Positions 8,908 through 20,726 of a stretch of 64,000 nucleotides of DNA are shown here, in pieces. Source of the DNA: Cedecea neteri NBRC 105707 = ATCC 33855 (GTDB taxonomy: Bacteria > Pseudomonadota > Gammaproteobacteria > Enterobacterales > Enterobacteriaceae). Each line of letters opens with the position of its first letter. The first letter of the stretch is position 1. The position numbers and the translations under genes are program-made. Under the pieces are notes generated by a model, which worked only from the letters and a program-made list of their open reading frames with translations, was not told the DNA's origin and searched no databases. The DNA lies in the NCBI RefSeq assembly GCF_001571265.1, contig NZ_BCTL01000006.1:101714-165713 (forward strand). The letters run 5' to 3'.

Positions 8908-9336
8908 ATGCGTAACTACGATTTATCCCCACTTCTGCGTCAATGGATCGGCTTCGATAAACTGGCTAACGCGCTGCAGTCCAGCAGTGAAAGCCAGAGC
9001 TTCCCGCCTTACAACATCGAGAAGAGCGACGATAACCATTACCGCATCACGCTGGCTTTGGCCGGTTTCCGCCAGGAAGATCTTGATATCGAGCTGGAAG
9101 GCACCCGTCTGAGCGTGAAGGGCACGCCGGTTAAACCGGAAAAAGAGGTCAACTGGCTGCATCAGGGGCTGGTGACTCAGCCGTTCAGCCTGAGCTTCAC
9201 CCTGGCCGAGCATATGCAGGTTTCAGGGGCAACGTTCACTAACGGCCTGCTGCACATTGACCTGGTGCGTGAAATCCCAGAAGAGATTGCGCCACAGCGG
9301 ATCGCCATTAGCGAACGCCCCGCGCTTAACAGTTAA
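8908..9336 (+). CDS. ibpB: Small heat-shock protein IbpB
   Basis: A 142-residue Hsp20 partner of IbpA, which together form mixed sheath-like aggregates. I took the ATG at 8908 because it gives [20 protein letters not shown], the E. coli length, and has AAGGAG six bases upstream. A longer in-frame opening starts at 8836. The alpha-crystallin domain includes [10 protein letters not shown] and NGLLHIDL, and the C-terminal QRIAI carries the IxI motif. Confidence 0.98.
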   Translation: MRNYDLSPLLRQWIGFDKLANALQSSSESQSFPPYNIEKSDDNHYRITLALAGFRQEDLDIELEGTRLSVKGTPVKPEKEVNWLHQGLVTQPFSLSFTLAEHMQVSGATFTNGLLHIDLVREIPEEIAPQRIAISERPALNS

Positions 9337-9359
9337 TTAAGTTTCTCTTATTAAGCATT

Positions 9360-9386
9360 AAGGCCCCTGAAAATGGGGCCTTTTTT
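9360..9386 (+). terminator. Intrinsic terminator after ibpAB
   Basis: AAGGCCCC pairs with GGGGCC across the loop TGAAAAT, followed by six T residues at 9381-9386. Confidence 0.9.
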
Positions 9387-9464
9387 GTGCTCCGCGCCCC
9401 ATTATCCTGCCCGTAGCTCTGCCAGAATCCATAATAACAATAATGTTATTCACAGGGATGATAT

Positions 9465-11123
9465 ATGAGTGGAATAGCGTTAACCGTCAGCATGCTGGCG
9501 CTGGTCGCCGTGGTAGGTCTGTGGATCGGCAACATCAAGATCCGTGGCGTAGGATTCGGGATCGGAGGCGTGCTGTTTGGCGGCATTATTGTCGGCCACT
9601 TCGTTAATCAGGCCGGGATTGGCCTGAACGGCGACATGCTGCACTTTATCCAGGAGTTTGGGCTGATCCTGTTTGTCTATACCATCGGTATTCAGGTGGG
9701 GCCTGGCTTCTTCTCTTCGCTTCGCGTGTCCGGCCTGCGGCTTAACCTGTTCGCTATTCTGATCGTCGTGCTCGGCGCGCTGGTCACCGCCGTGGTCTAC
9801 AAGCTGTTTGATGTACCGCTGCCGGTGGTGCTGGGGATCTTCTCCGGTGCGGTCACCAATACTCCCGCGCTGGGGGCGGGGCAGCAGATCCTTACCGATC
9901 TCGGTACGCCTGCACAATTGGTTGACCAAATGGGGATGAGCTACGCGATGGCGTACCCGTTTGGGATTTGCGGCATCCTGATGACCATGTGGCTGCTGCG
10001 CATAGCATTTCGCGTCAGCGTCGACAAAGAAGCGCAGCAGTTTGAGGCCAGCAGCGGCCAAAATCACGCTCAGCTGCAGACCATCAATATCTGCGTTGCC
10101 AACCCCAACCTGAATGGCCTGGCGATTCAGGACATCCCTATTCTTAACAGTGACGAGATAATTTGCTCCCGCCTTAAGCGTGATGAATTGCTGATGGTGC
10201 CTTCCCCAGGCACTCTGGTTCAGACCGGCGACCTGCTGCACCTGGTCGGGGCGGAAAAGGATTTGCACAAAGCGCTGCTGGTGATCGGCACCGAGGTGGA
10301 TACCTCGCTTTCAACGCGAGGCACGGATCTGCGCGTTGAGCGCGTAGTGGTGACCAACGAGAAGGTTTTAGGCAAGAAGATCCGCGATCTGCACTTAAAA
10401 CAGAAATATGACGTGGTGATCTCACGGCTTAACCGCGCTGGAGTTGAGCTGGTAGCCAGCAGCAACGCCAGCCTGCAGTTTGGCGACATCCTCAACCTCG
10501 TGGGCCGCCCTCAATCGATAGACGCGGTGGCGGCAGAAGTCGGTAACGCGCAGCACAAGCTGCAGCAGGTACAAATGCTGCCGGTGTTTATCGGCATCGG
10601 GCTTGGCGTACTGCTGGGCTCCATTCCGCTGTTTATCCCCGGTTTCCCGGCCGCGTTGCGCCTTGGGCTGGCGGGCGGGCCGCTCATTATGGCATTGATC
10701 CTTGGTCGCATTGGCAGTATCGGCAAGCTGTACTGGTTTATGCCGCCGAGCGCTAACCTGGCGCTGCGCGAGCTGGGCATCGTGCTCTTCCTGGCTGTGG
10801 TCGGGCTCAAGTCCGGTGGGGATTTTATCGACACGCTGCTGGTGGGCGACGGCGTAAGCTGGATTGGCTATGGCATTCTGATCACGGCGATTCCGCTGAT
10901 TACCGTCGGCCTGCTTGCTCGCCTGCTGGCGAAGATGAACTACCTGACGCTGTGCGGCATGCTGGCGGGCTCGATGACCGACCCGCCTGCGCTGGCCTTT
11001 GCCAACGGGCTGCATGCGACCAGCGGTGCGGCCGCGCTTTCTTATGCCACGGTTTACCCGCTGGTGATGTTCCTGCGCATTATTACTCCCCAACTGCTGG
11101 CGCTGCTGTTCTGGGGGCTATAG
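9465..11123 (+). CDS. yidE: YidE, putative AspT-family transporter
   Basis: A 552-residue inner-membrane protein of the aspartate:alanine exchanger (AspT/YidE/YbjL) family. Two five- to six-helix membrane halves, each with an [12 protein letters not shown] or [18 protein letters not shown] motif, flank two cytoplasmic TrkA-C (RCK_C) domains at about residues 190-370. The segments [13 protein letters not shown] and [10 protein letters not shown] show the repeated TrkA-C pattern. Substrate is unknown. The gene sits between ibpB and yidP as in E. coli, and its 3' end overlaps yidP by 6 bp on the opposite strand. Confidence 0.93.
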   Translation: MSGIALTVSMLALVAVVGLWIGNIKIRGVGFGIGGVLFGGIIVGHFVNQAGIGLNGDMLHFIQEFGLILFVYTIGIQVGPGFFSSLRVSGLRLNLFAILIVVLGALVTAVVYKLFDVPLPVVLGIFSGAVTNTPALGAGQQILTDLGTPAQLVDQMGMSYAMAYPFGICGILMTMWLLRIAFRVSVDKEAQQFEASSGQNHAQLQTINICVANPNLNGLAIQDIPILNSDEIICSRLKRDELLMVPSPGTLVQTGDLLHLVGAEKDLHKALLVIGTEVDTSLSTRGTDLRVERVVVTNEKVLGKKIRDLHLKQKYDVVISRLNRAGVELVASSNASLQFGDILNLVGRPQSIDAVAAEVGNAQHKLQQVQMLPVFIGIGLGVLLGSIPLFIPGFPAALRLGLAGGPLIMALILGRIGSIGKLYWFMPPSANLALRELGIVLFLAVVGLKSGGDFIDTLLVGDGVSWIGYGILITAIPLITVGLLARLLAKMNYLTLCGMLAGSMTDPPALAFANGLHATSGAAALSYATVYPLVMFLRIITPQLLALLFWGL

Positions 11124-11861
11124 CTCATCGCCGCCCGGCTGTTCGGGCGGCATCCTCGAATGATCCCTGCGCAGGTGGTAATCCACCTGGTATTCGCTGG
11201 CATTTCTGAACATCACCGAATAGTTAAGAAACTCGCCTTTATCGCTGTAAGAGAGCGACGTGATGCGCAGAATCGGCGTCACCTCGGCGATGTTCAACAA
11301 CCTGGCCGTTTTGGCGTCGGCGAGCACCGGCGTCAGCGTTTCGTAGTTGCCGCTGATGATTATCTGGCATTCGTCTTCGATATAGCTGAATTTTGACCCT
11401 TCAAGGTGGGCCAACGACAGGTTACGGAAGAGTTTAACCGGCATGTAGCTGTCTTCCACCATCAGCGGCTTACCGCCGACGGCACGCACGCGGCGGGAGT
11501 AGTAAATTTTCTCGTCTATTTTAATGCGCAGCAGGCTGGCAATCGCCGGTGGCGCAGGCATCACGTTAAACTCCAGCACCTCGCTCAGCACCTCTTTGCC
11601 CTGGCTGCGCATCACTTCCACAAACCCCGTCAGGTTGGTCGTTTCGTGGTGAACGTCTTTTTTCGTCACCCACGTGCCGCTGCCCTGGCGACGCGTGACC
11701 AGCCCCCAGCCGATAAGCAACGCCACCGCTTTGCGGATGGTCATTCTTGAGACGCCAAACTCCTCGGCGAGTTTTTTCTCACCGGGCAGCGGGCTGCCGA
11801 TGGTGTAGTCGGCGGAGTTAAGCCTCAGCCGCAGTCGGTCGGCAATGGATTTGTAGATCAT
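11118..11861 (-). CDS. yidP: GntR-family (UTRA) regulator YidP
   Basis: A 247-residue regulator. The N-terminal winged helix is seen in [25 protein letters not shown] effector domain follows, with [22 protein letters not shown] chose the ATG at 11861 ([16 protein letters not shown]), which matches the E. coli YidP start, although the frame stays open to 12011. It is divergent from the alpha-glucoside PTS operon and is its probable repressor, with a phosphorylated sugar as the likely effector. An operator-like repeat lies between the two. Confidence 0.92.
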   Translation of the reverse strand: MIYKSIADRLRLRLNSADYTIGSPLPGEKKLAEEFGVSRMTIRKAVALLIGWGLVTRRQGSGTWVTKKDVHHETTNLTGFVEVMRSQGKEVLSEVLEFNVMPAPPAIASLLRIKIDEKIYYSRRVRAVGGKPLMVEDSYMPVKLFRNLSLAHLEGSKFSYIEDECQIIISGNYETLTPVLADAKTARLLNIAEVTPILRITSLSYSDKGEFLNYSVMFRNASEYQVDYHLRRDHSRMPPEQPGGDEL

Positions 11862-11906
11862 CTCTGGACATCTCCAGGCTTTATCTCGCCGTTGTATTTC
11901 GATGAA

Positions 11907-11936
11907 TTGTCTAGTTTTAAGATTAAAAGTAGACAA
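11907..11936 (-). promoter_or_regulatory. Inverted-repeat operator between yidP and aglA
   Basis: A nearly perfect 30-bp palindrome. TTGTCTAG at 11907-11914 faces GTAGACAA at 11929-11936 across an AT-rich arm-and-loop that is itself almost symmetric. TTGTCTA/TAGACAA is the typical half-site of HutC/UTRA-type GntR regulators. Its position 46 bp upstream of yidP and about 150 bp upstream of aglA fits repression of one or both genes. Confidence 0.65.
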
Positions 11937-12086
11937 CTTTGACCAAATAAAAACCATGAATACGATCACGAATCGCTGCGCCTGACGCGGCGAGAAACAG
12001 CCCGCCCTCATATTCTCAGCTTCAGGCCAGACTAAAAAAATAAGGCCGCCTCTTACTCTACGAAGTTGTTACATGAGGATTTAAAA

Positions 12087-15028
<2,942 letters not shown>

Positions 15029-15048
15029 GTTTCCTTGAGACATTACGG

Positions 15049-15075
15049 AGCGCGGCGGAGACGTCGCGCTTTTTT
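15049..15075 (+). terminator. Intrinsic terminator after aglB
   Basis: AGCGCGGCG at 15049-15057 pairs with CGTCGCGCT at 15062-15070 (one G-T pair) across a GAGA tetraloop, followed by T residues. Confidence 0.85.
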
Positions 15076-15235
15076 ATGGCTGACAGGCCCGGCATTGTGC
15101 TTAGCGACGAGTCGTTCTCTTGGGCAATCCTTCACACTCTGCATCACCATTCATTTTTTATTGCAATCCTCACTCCCCGCAAACGGTAAAAGCATGCTAA
15201 ATATTAGTTTTCCTTCGCTAAGTAACGTGCCGCCG

Positions 15236-16204
15236 ATGTTAAAGCCGACTCTTATTCTGGTTGCCCTCTCATTCTGTGCCAGTTCGTTTGCTGCGCAACA
15301 GGAAGCCCTGCCGCCTACCTGGACTAGCCAGCTTGGGGTGGGGATGAACGTTGACTGGGCGGTAACGGAGCGAGGGATCCGCGAATTTGACCCTCTGACG
15401 GTACGTGACTTCCAGCAGCGAGGCTTTGGCCATGTCCGTATTCGCGTTGCGGGGCCGATAACCCATCAGAAACTGGTGCATTTACGGCGCATTGTTGATG
15501 CCTGCGAGCAGTACCATATCGTGCCGGTGATAAGCTACCGGGCGGCGGAGCTGAAAGCGAAGCCGACTGCTGAAAATGCAGAAGATATCGTTGAGTGGTG
15601 GGCGACCGTGGCGCGGTTCTTCGCCAAAAATGACGACTCGCTGGTGTTCGATATTATCGGGCAGCCGGAGGAAAAACTCAGCGCCAATCCTCAACTGCTT
15701 AACCAGATTTACGACAAAACCGTGAAGGCGATTCATAAAATCAGCCCTCAGCGCCATATCTTTGTTGCACCCCGCAATCATGCCTCTCCGGAAGCATTGG
15801 CTACGCTTAAAATTCCAGAATCCCGCCACGGACTGGTGATGGCTGACTGGCATCTGATGCCGGGCGGCCCAAAAAACTGGAATGGCAAAACCTGGAATGG
15901 AAAAAATCAGTGGACCACCGGCACGGAGGCTGAAAAAGCCGTGATTCATGCCCGCATAGAAACGGCCGTGCGCTGGCAGCAGAAAACCGGCCACCTTTCC
16001 TGGGTGGGTAACTGGTCGCCAGGCAGCAAATTACCGCTCGATCAGCAGGTTGCGATGGCGACGTTTGTCGCCTGTGAATTGCAAAAAGCGCAGATTCCGT
16101 ATGCAATCAACGGGGATGAAAAATTCTACGATGGAGAAGAGGGCGCCTGGCGGCCTGATATGGCGCCGGTGCTGGACGCCATTCTGAAGCCTCAGTGCCA
16201 GTAA
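15236..16204 (+). CDS. Exported GH5-fold protein, both catalytic glutamates replaced
   Basis: A 322-residue protein from the ATG at 15236, beginning with a signal peptide (MLKPTLILVALSFCASSFA). Another ATG at 15194 adds 14 residues; neither has a clear ribosome site. The rest reads like a cellulase-family TIM barrel: FGHVRIRV (strand 2), WWATVARFF-KNDDSLVFDII (strand 4), IHKISPQRHIFVAPRN (strand 5) and MADWHL (strand 6). The strand-4 acid/base motif NEP is G142-Q143-P144, and the strand-7 nucleophile motif GEFG is G258-N259-W260-S261. It therefore looks like a non-hydrolytic GH5 relative, perhaps a glycan-binding or secreted accessory protein. The aglB terminator separates it from the PTS operon. 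Confidence 0.7.
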   Translation: MLKPTLILVALSFCASSFAAQQEALPPTWTSQLGVGMNVDWAVTERGIREFDPLTVRDFQQRGFGHVRIRVAGPITHQKLVHLRRIVDACEQYHIVPVISYRAAELKAKPTAENAEDIVEWWATVARFFAKNDDSLVFDIIGQPEEKLSANPQLLNQIYDKTVKAIHKISPQRHIFVAPRNHASPEALATLKIPESRHGLVMADWHLMPGGPKNWNGKTWNGKNQWTTGTEAEKAVIHARIETAVRWQQKTGHLSWVGNWSPGSKLPLDQQVAMATFVACELQKAQIPYAINGDEKFYDGEEGAWRPDMAPVLDAILKPQCQ

Positions 16205-16301
16205 TTGTCGCTCATCGTGAATTATCTGTTGCTGCTTTCCGGGTAATTATGTATTTTTATGCACATTAACTGCATAAAAACATCATATATCCAGGGCTTC
16301 T

Positions 16302-17081
16302 ATGTTAACTAAAGCGATAAAATCAGTAGTGGCTGGCGGGTGTTTGCTCGCGGCATTGTTCAGTTCTGCTCAGGCGCTGGCGCAAACCTACGTGGTGGGT
16401 TCCGGCGGCACCTACCGTCCGTTTGAATACGAAAACAGCCAGAAACAGCTGGAAGGTTTCGATATCGACATCATCAAAGCCGTCGCTAAGGCGGAAGGGT
16501 TTGATATCAAGCTGGTTAACACCCCGTGGGAAGGCATTTTCGCCACGCTGAACTCCGGCGACCGCGACATCATCATTTCCGGCATCACCATTACCGACAA
16601 GCGTAAAGCGATGGTCGATTTCTCCACGCCGTACTTCCCGGCCGAGCAGTCTATCGTGGTCCCGACCGACTCTAAAGTAGACTCCGTTACCGCCCTGAAA
16701 GGCAAAAAAGTGGGCGTGGTTAACTCCAGCACCGGCGACATCGTTGTGTCCGACGTCCTGGGTAAAAACAGCACTGATATCAAGCGTTTTGATAACACGC
16801 CGCTGATGCTGCAGGAGCTGACCGAAGACGGCATTGACGCCGCAGTTGGCGACGTCGGCGTGGTGAAGTACTACATCAAATCCCACCCGGAGAAACCGCT
16901 GAAGCTGGTGCCGGACAGCAAGTTTGAACGCCAGTACTTCGGCATCGCGGTCGCTAAAGGCAACGCCGAGCTGAAGGGTAAAATCGACGCTGGCCTGAAG
17001 AAAATCATCGCCGACGGCACCTACGCTAAAATTTACGCCACCTGGTTCGACAACAACGTTCCAACCCTCCCGGCAGAGTAA
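16302..17081 (+). CDS. Polar amino-acid ABC transporter, periplasmic binding protein
   Basis: A 259-residue family 3 solute-binding protein. The signal peptide ends at SAQALA-Q. The mature protein starts with TYVVGSGGTYRPFEY and contains GFDIDIIKAVAK, TITDKRKAMVDFSTPYF and LKGKKVGVV, as in ArtJ/HisJ/GlnH-type proteins. The exact amino acid is not clear; basic residues are a fair guess. It is the first gene of a three-gene importer, with the permease 39 bp downstream. Confidence 0.87.
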   Translation: MLTKAIKSVVAGGCLLAALFSSAQALAQTYVVGSGGTYRPFEYENSQKQLEGFDIDIIKAVAKAEGFDIKLVNTPWEGIFATLNSGDRDIIISGITITDKRKAMVDFSTPYFPAEQSIVVPTDSKVDSVTALKGKKVGVVNSSTGDIVVSDVLGKNSTDIKRFDNTPLMLQELTEDGIDAAVGDVGVVKYYIKSHPEKPLKLVPDSKFERQYFGIAVAKGNAELKGKIDAGLKKIIADGTYAKIYATWFDNNVPTLPAE

Positions 17082-17120
17082 TTTTCAATCGGGGCCGCTC
17101 CGGCCCCAACAAGGACAGGT

Positions 17121-17885
17121 ATGACCGGATTTCGCTGGGAGATAATCTCAGAATACGCGCCGTTATTTATGCAGGGCGCGCTGATGACCATCAAGTGCAC
17201 CATTATCTGCGTGATTTTAGGCACAACCTGGGGGCTGCTGCTGGGGCTTGGCCGTATGGCTCACGCTGATGACGGCCCGTGGAAGCACGTGCTGCGTTAT
17301 GCCGTGCAGTGGCCGGTGCGCGTTTACGTCAGTGCGTTTCGCGGCACGCCTTTGTTCGTGCAGATCATGGTGGTTCACTTTGCGCTGGTACCGCTGTTTA
17401 TTAACCCGCGCGACGGGATCATGATCACCAGCGGGATGATGTCCGTGGACTTTGCCCGTGACCTTCGCTCCGAGTACGGCGCATTTCTCTCCTGCGTGGT
17501 GGCGATCACCCTGAACGCCGGGGCCTATGTGTCAGAGATTTTCCGCGCCGGTATTCAGTCCATCGATAAAGGGCAGATGGAAGCTTCGCGTGCCCTCGGC
17601 ATGGGCTGGGGCAAAACGATGCGCAAGGTTATCCTGCCGCAGGCTTTCCGCCGCATCCTGCCGCCGCTGGGCAACAACGCAATTGCTATTGTGAAAGACT
17701 CGTCGCTGGCTTCCGCCATCGGCCTTGCCGACCTGGCCTACGCGGCGCGTACCGTTTCCGGCGCTTACGCGACTTACTGGGAACCGTACCTGACCATCTC
17801 CGTGGTGTACTGGGTTCTGACGTTCCTGCTATCGCTGCTGGTGCAACATATGGAAAAGAGGCTTGGCAAAAGTGATTCACGTTAA
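17121..17885 (+). CDS. Polar amino-acid ABC transporter permease
   Basis: A 254-residue inner-membrane permease of the HisMQ/GlnP type with about five helices. The EAA loop is clear in [39 protein letters not shown] is the usual segment before it. There is a single permease gene, so a homodimer is expected. The 3' end overlaps the ATPase gene. Confidence 0.9.
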   Translation: MTGFRWEIISEYAPLFMQGALMTIKCTIICVILGTTWGLLLGLGRMAHADDGPWKHVLRYAVQWPVRVYVSAFRGTPLFVQIMVVHFALVPLFINPRDGIMITSGMMSVDFARDLRSEYGAFLSCVVAITLNAGAYVSEIFRAGIQSIDKGQMEASRALGMGWGKTMRKVILPQAFRRILPPLGNNAIAIVKDSSLASAIGLADLAYAARTVSGAYATYWEPYLTISVVYWVLTFLLSLLVQHMEKRLGKSDSR

Positions 17886-18594
17886 GGATTTACAGAAACA
17901 ATTTGGCAAAACTCACGTGCTGCGCGGCATCTCCTGCGATATCGCGCCTCAGGAAGTGGTTTGCGTGATTGGCCCTTCGGGCTCCGGCAAAAGTACGTTT
18001 CTGCGCTGCCTGAACGCGCTGGAAAAACCGGACGGCGGCGAAGTGGTGGTGAATGGTTTCGCGGTACATGACCCAAAAACCAACCTCAACACGCTGCGTG
18101 AAGGTGTGGGCATGGTGTTCCAGCGCTTTAACCTGTTCCCGCACATGACGGTGCTGGAAAACCTGATTATGGCGCCGATGTCGCTGAAAGGGCTGTCAAA
18201 AGCGGAAGCGGTAAACCAGGCCGAGAAGCTGCTGCAAAAGGTGGGGCTGTTGGACAAAATCGACGCCTGGCCTTCAAGCCTGTCCGGCGGCCAGCAGCAG
18301 CGCGTGGCGATTGCCCGTGCGCTGGCGATGGAACCGTCGATTATCCTGTTCGATGAGCCGACTTCGGCGCTGGATCCTGAACTGGTCGGCGAAGTGCTGG
18401 CGGTCATGAAACAGCTCGCGCAGGAAGGGATGACGATGATCATCGTGACCCACGAAATGGGCTTTGCCCGCGAAGTGGCGGACCGGGTTATCTTTATCGA
18501 CCAGGGCGTGATTCAGGAACAGGGTGTGCCAGCGCAGCTCTTTAGCGCGCCGCAAAACCCGCGAACTCAGGCCTTCCTCAGCAAGGTACTGTGA
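17872..18594 (+). CDS. Polar amino-acid ABC transporter ATP-binding protein
   Basis: A 240-residue GlnQ/HisP-like ATPase. It has Walker [11 protein letters not shown]-loop [13 protein letters not shown], signature LSGGQQQR, Walker [15 protein letters not shown] and switch H in VTHEMGF. I prefer the GTG at 17872 because GAGG lies about ten bases upstream. A TTG at 17863 is possible but sits against the ribosome site. It overlaps the permease gene by 14 bp. Confidence 0.92.
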   Translation: MIHVKDLQKQFGKTHVLRGISCDIAPQEVVCVIGPSGSGKSTFLRCLNALEKPDGGEVVVNGFAVHDPKTNLNTLREGVGMVFQRFNLFPHMTVLENLIMAPMSLKGLSKAEAVNQAEKLLQKVGLLDKIDAWPSSLSGGQQQRVAIARALAMEPSIILFDEPTSALDPELVGEVLAVMKQLAQEGMTMIIVTHEMGFAREVADRVIFIDQGVIQEQGVPAQLFSAPQNPRTQAFLSKVL

Positions 18595-18619
18595 AAAAAG
18601 GCGCGAAAGCGCCTTTTTT
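18594..18619. terminator. Bidirectional terminator between ABC importer and nucleoside hydrolase
   Basis: A6-GGCGC-GAAA-GCGCC-T6 at 18594-18619. The A and T flanks allow it to work for both converging operons. Confidence 0.9.
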
Positions 18620-18621
18620 AT

Positions 18622-19605
18622 TTATACAAACTGGCGGATATGCCGGTCGATAAGCGCCAGCAGCTTCTGGTTATCCACGGTTTGTAGCAGCGTGACCGGC
18701 TTGCCCTGCGGAGCGTCAACGTTCACCGCCAGCCGCAAATGTTCCGGGCCATAGCGCAACGTTCTGCCCCGGCTCAGCCCGCTCAGGGACACATCCACAT
18801 AATCCTCCGTCCAGCTCACCAGCTCCGGCTCAAGCAGCCAGGCGACGGTCAGCACATCGTGGATCCAACAGCCCGGTAGCTGGCGTGTCTGCATGGAAAA
18901 ATCCATCCACGGACGAATGGTTTCGACGAGAAAACGGCTCAGGCGGTTATCGCAGGTGGCCAGCGCAGCCAAATCCTCGTGCGTCATCATGGTTTGGGTG
19001 GTGACATCCATCGGCACCAGAACGATGTTTGCGCCGCTGATCAGCACGGCGTGCGCGGCCTCCGGGTCAACGCCAAAATTGGTGTCCTTCAGGTAGCCGT
19101 CAACGTTAAACACGCCGCCCATGATCACAATCTCTTTTACCGCATTCGCCATCTGCGGATACAGCTGCAAAGCCAGCGCCACGTTGGTCAACGGCCCAAT
19201 GGCAATCAGCGAAATTTCACCGGGGTTGGCGCAGATAAGCTCGCCCATCTTATGCACCGCCAGTGGGGCCACTTCGGCCAGCATTTTCGGGGCAATTACG
19301 TCCTTCCAGAGATGGCGCAGGCCCACTTTATCGACCTTATGATCCAGGTGTTCGCGCCACGGTGCCGACGGCTCAATCAACGCGCGCGAGGCGCCCCTGG
19401 CAACCTCAACGGGCACGCCGAGTCGGGCGACTAAATCAGACGCCACGGCATAGCCCACTTCGCTTGGCGTATTGCCGGACACGGTGGTGATAAGCTCCAG
19501 AGAAATCTCCGGTGCCGCCAGCGCCAGAGCGAGGGCCAGACCATCGTCTACGTTAGCCCCGGCAACGCCGTTACCCGGATCGCAATCGATAATTAAACGC
19601 TTCAT
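18622..19605 (-). CDS. Inosine/uridine-preferring nucleoside hydrolase family protein
   Basis: A 327-residue ribonucleoside hydrolase (IU-NH fold) that would cleave a nucleoside to base and ribose. The calcium-binding N-terminal motif is DCDPGNGVAGANVDDGLAL, a variant with a short insertion compared with the usual DTDPGxDD. LIAIGPLTNVALAL and EIVIMGGVF are standard family segments, and the C-terminal WIHDVLTVAWLL holds the final metal-site residues. It is translationally coupled to the LacI gene upstream (4-bp overlap), after a transporter gene in the same direction. A uptake-plus-cleavage role for a nucleoside or nucleoside-like compound fits. Confidence 0.85.
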   Translation of the reverse strand: MKRLIIDCDPGNGVAGANVDDGLALALALAAPEISLELITTVSGNTPSEVGYAVASDLVARLGVPVEVARGASRALIEPSAPWREHLDHKVDKVGLRHLWKDVIAPKMLAEVAPLAVHKMGELICANPGEISLIAIGPLTNVALALQLYPQMANAVKEIVIMGGVFNVDGYLKDTNFGVDPEAAHAVLISGANIVLVPMDVTTQTMMTHEDLAALATCDNRLSRFLVETIRPWMDFSMQTRQLPGCWIHDVLTVAWLLEPELVSWTEDYVDVSLSGLSRGRTLRYGPEHLRLAVNVDAPQGKPVTLLQTVDNQKLLALIDRHIRQFV

Positions 19606-20639
19606 GTTACCTGTGACTTCCTGCTTGTAGTGAGGGAGCGGCAGCCGCAGGACTCGCCAATCTCCAGCTCAAAATCGAATTCATATTTATGCGGCTGCCC
19701 GTCCCACTTTTTCAGCATCTCGATGGCTTTCTTCGCCATCTGCGTGACCGGCTGGCGGACGGTGGTCAACGACGGGACGTTAAAGGCTGACTCCAGGGTG
19801 CCGTTAAAGCACACCAGCGCCAGATCTTTCGGCGCGGAAAGCCCGTGTTCCGACAGCGCTCTCAGGCAGCCAAAGGCCTGTTGTTCATTGGTGGCAAACA
19901 GCGCGCGAGGCAGTTCGCCCGCCAGCATTTGCTGTGTTGCATCGTAGCCGCCCTGGCGGGTGTAATCCGTTGAAAAAATCCATTCCGGGCGAACGGCAAG
20001 GCCCGCTTCTTCCAGCGCCAGCCGCCAGCCGCTGATACGATCCTGAGTGTTCAGCATCTCCTGCGGCCCGCAAATAATGGCGATATCGCGATAGCCATGC
20101 TCAATCAAATGGCGGGTTGCTCGTCGGGCGGCGTACTGCTCGTTAACCTGAATTGAGCAGACGTTCAGCTCCGGTTCGACCCTGTCCAGCATGACGCAAG
20201 GCGTGCCGCTGGCCTGGATAAGATCGATATAAGGATGCCTGTCGACGCTGGTATAAATCAGCCCGTCAACCTGGCGATGCAGCAGGTTGTTGATAAGCTC
20301 CAGCTCGCGGGCGCGGTCATCACCGGAATCGCCCAGCAGCAGCACCCGGCCATCGGCAAAGGCCTCCTGCTGGAGCGCGTGCGCCATGGACGAGATAAAC
20401 GGGTTGGCGATATTGGGCACGACTAAGCCGTAGGTGCGCGTGGTGCCGCTGGCTAAAGCCCTGGCAATGCCGTTCGGGCGATAGCCGGTTTTCTTGATAG
20501 CGGCGAGCACGCGCTCGCGTGTGGCCTGCGCAACCGGGCGCGGGCCGTTGTTAATCACGTAGCTGACGACCGCAACGGAAGTGCCTGCTTCTTTGGCGAC
20601 TTCAGCGCGGGTAACGCGGTGCACATGAGGCTTAGTCAC
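19602..20639 (-). CDS. LacI-family regulator
   Basis: A 345-residue LacI regulator. Helix-turn-helix TRAEVAKEAGTSVAVVSYVINN and hinge ATRERVLAAIKKTGYRPNGIARALASG are followed by the periplasmic-binding-protein-like core with TYGLVVPNIANPFISSMAHA. The extended C-terminus is cysteine-containing (ESCGCRSL). It lies between transporter and hydrolase genes and probably controls its own operon. A perfect 16-bp palindrome upstream of the transporter is a candidate operator. Confidence 0.9.
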   Translation of the reverse strand: MTKPHVHRVTRAEVAKEAGTSVAVVSYVINNGPRPVAQATRERVLAAIKKTGYRPNGIARALASGTTRTYGLVVPNIANPFISSMAHALQQEAFADGRVLLLGDSGDDRARELELINNLLHRQVDGLIYTSVDRHPYIDLIQASGTPCVMLDRVEPELNVCSIQVNEQYAARRATRHLIEHGYRDIAIICGPQEMLNTQDRISGWRLALEEAGLAVRPEWIFSTDYTRQGGYDATQQMLAGELPRALFATNEQQAFGCLRALSEHGLSAPKDLALVCFNGTLESAFNVPSLTTVRQPVTQMAKKAIEMLKKWDGQPHKYEFDFELEIGESCGCRSLTTSRKSQVT

Positions 20640-20726
20640 TGAATACCTGCTTTATTTGGCGGGCGATATACGGAGCCACAGCATAAAGCTTTGCTCCGTA
20701 AAAATCGCCGTCAACTCTGTGACAAA

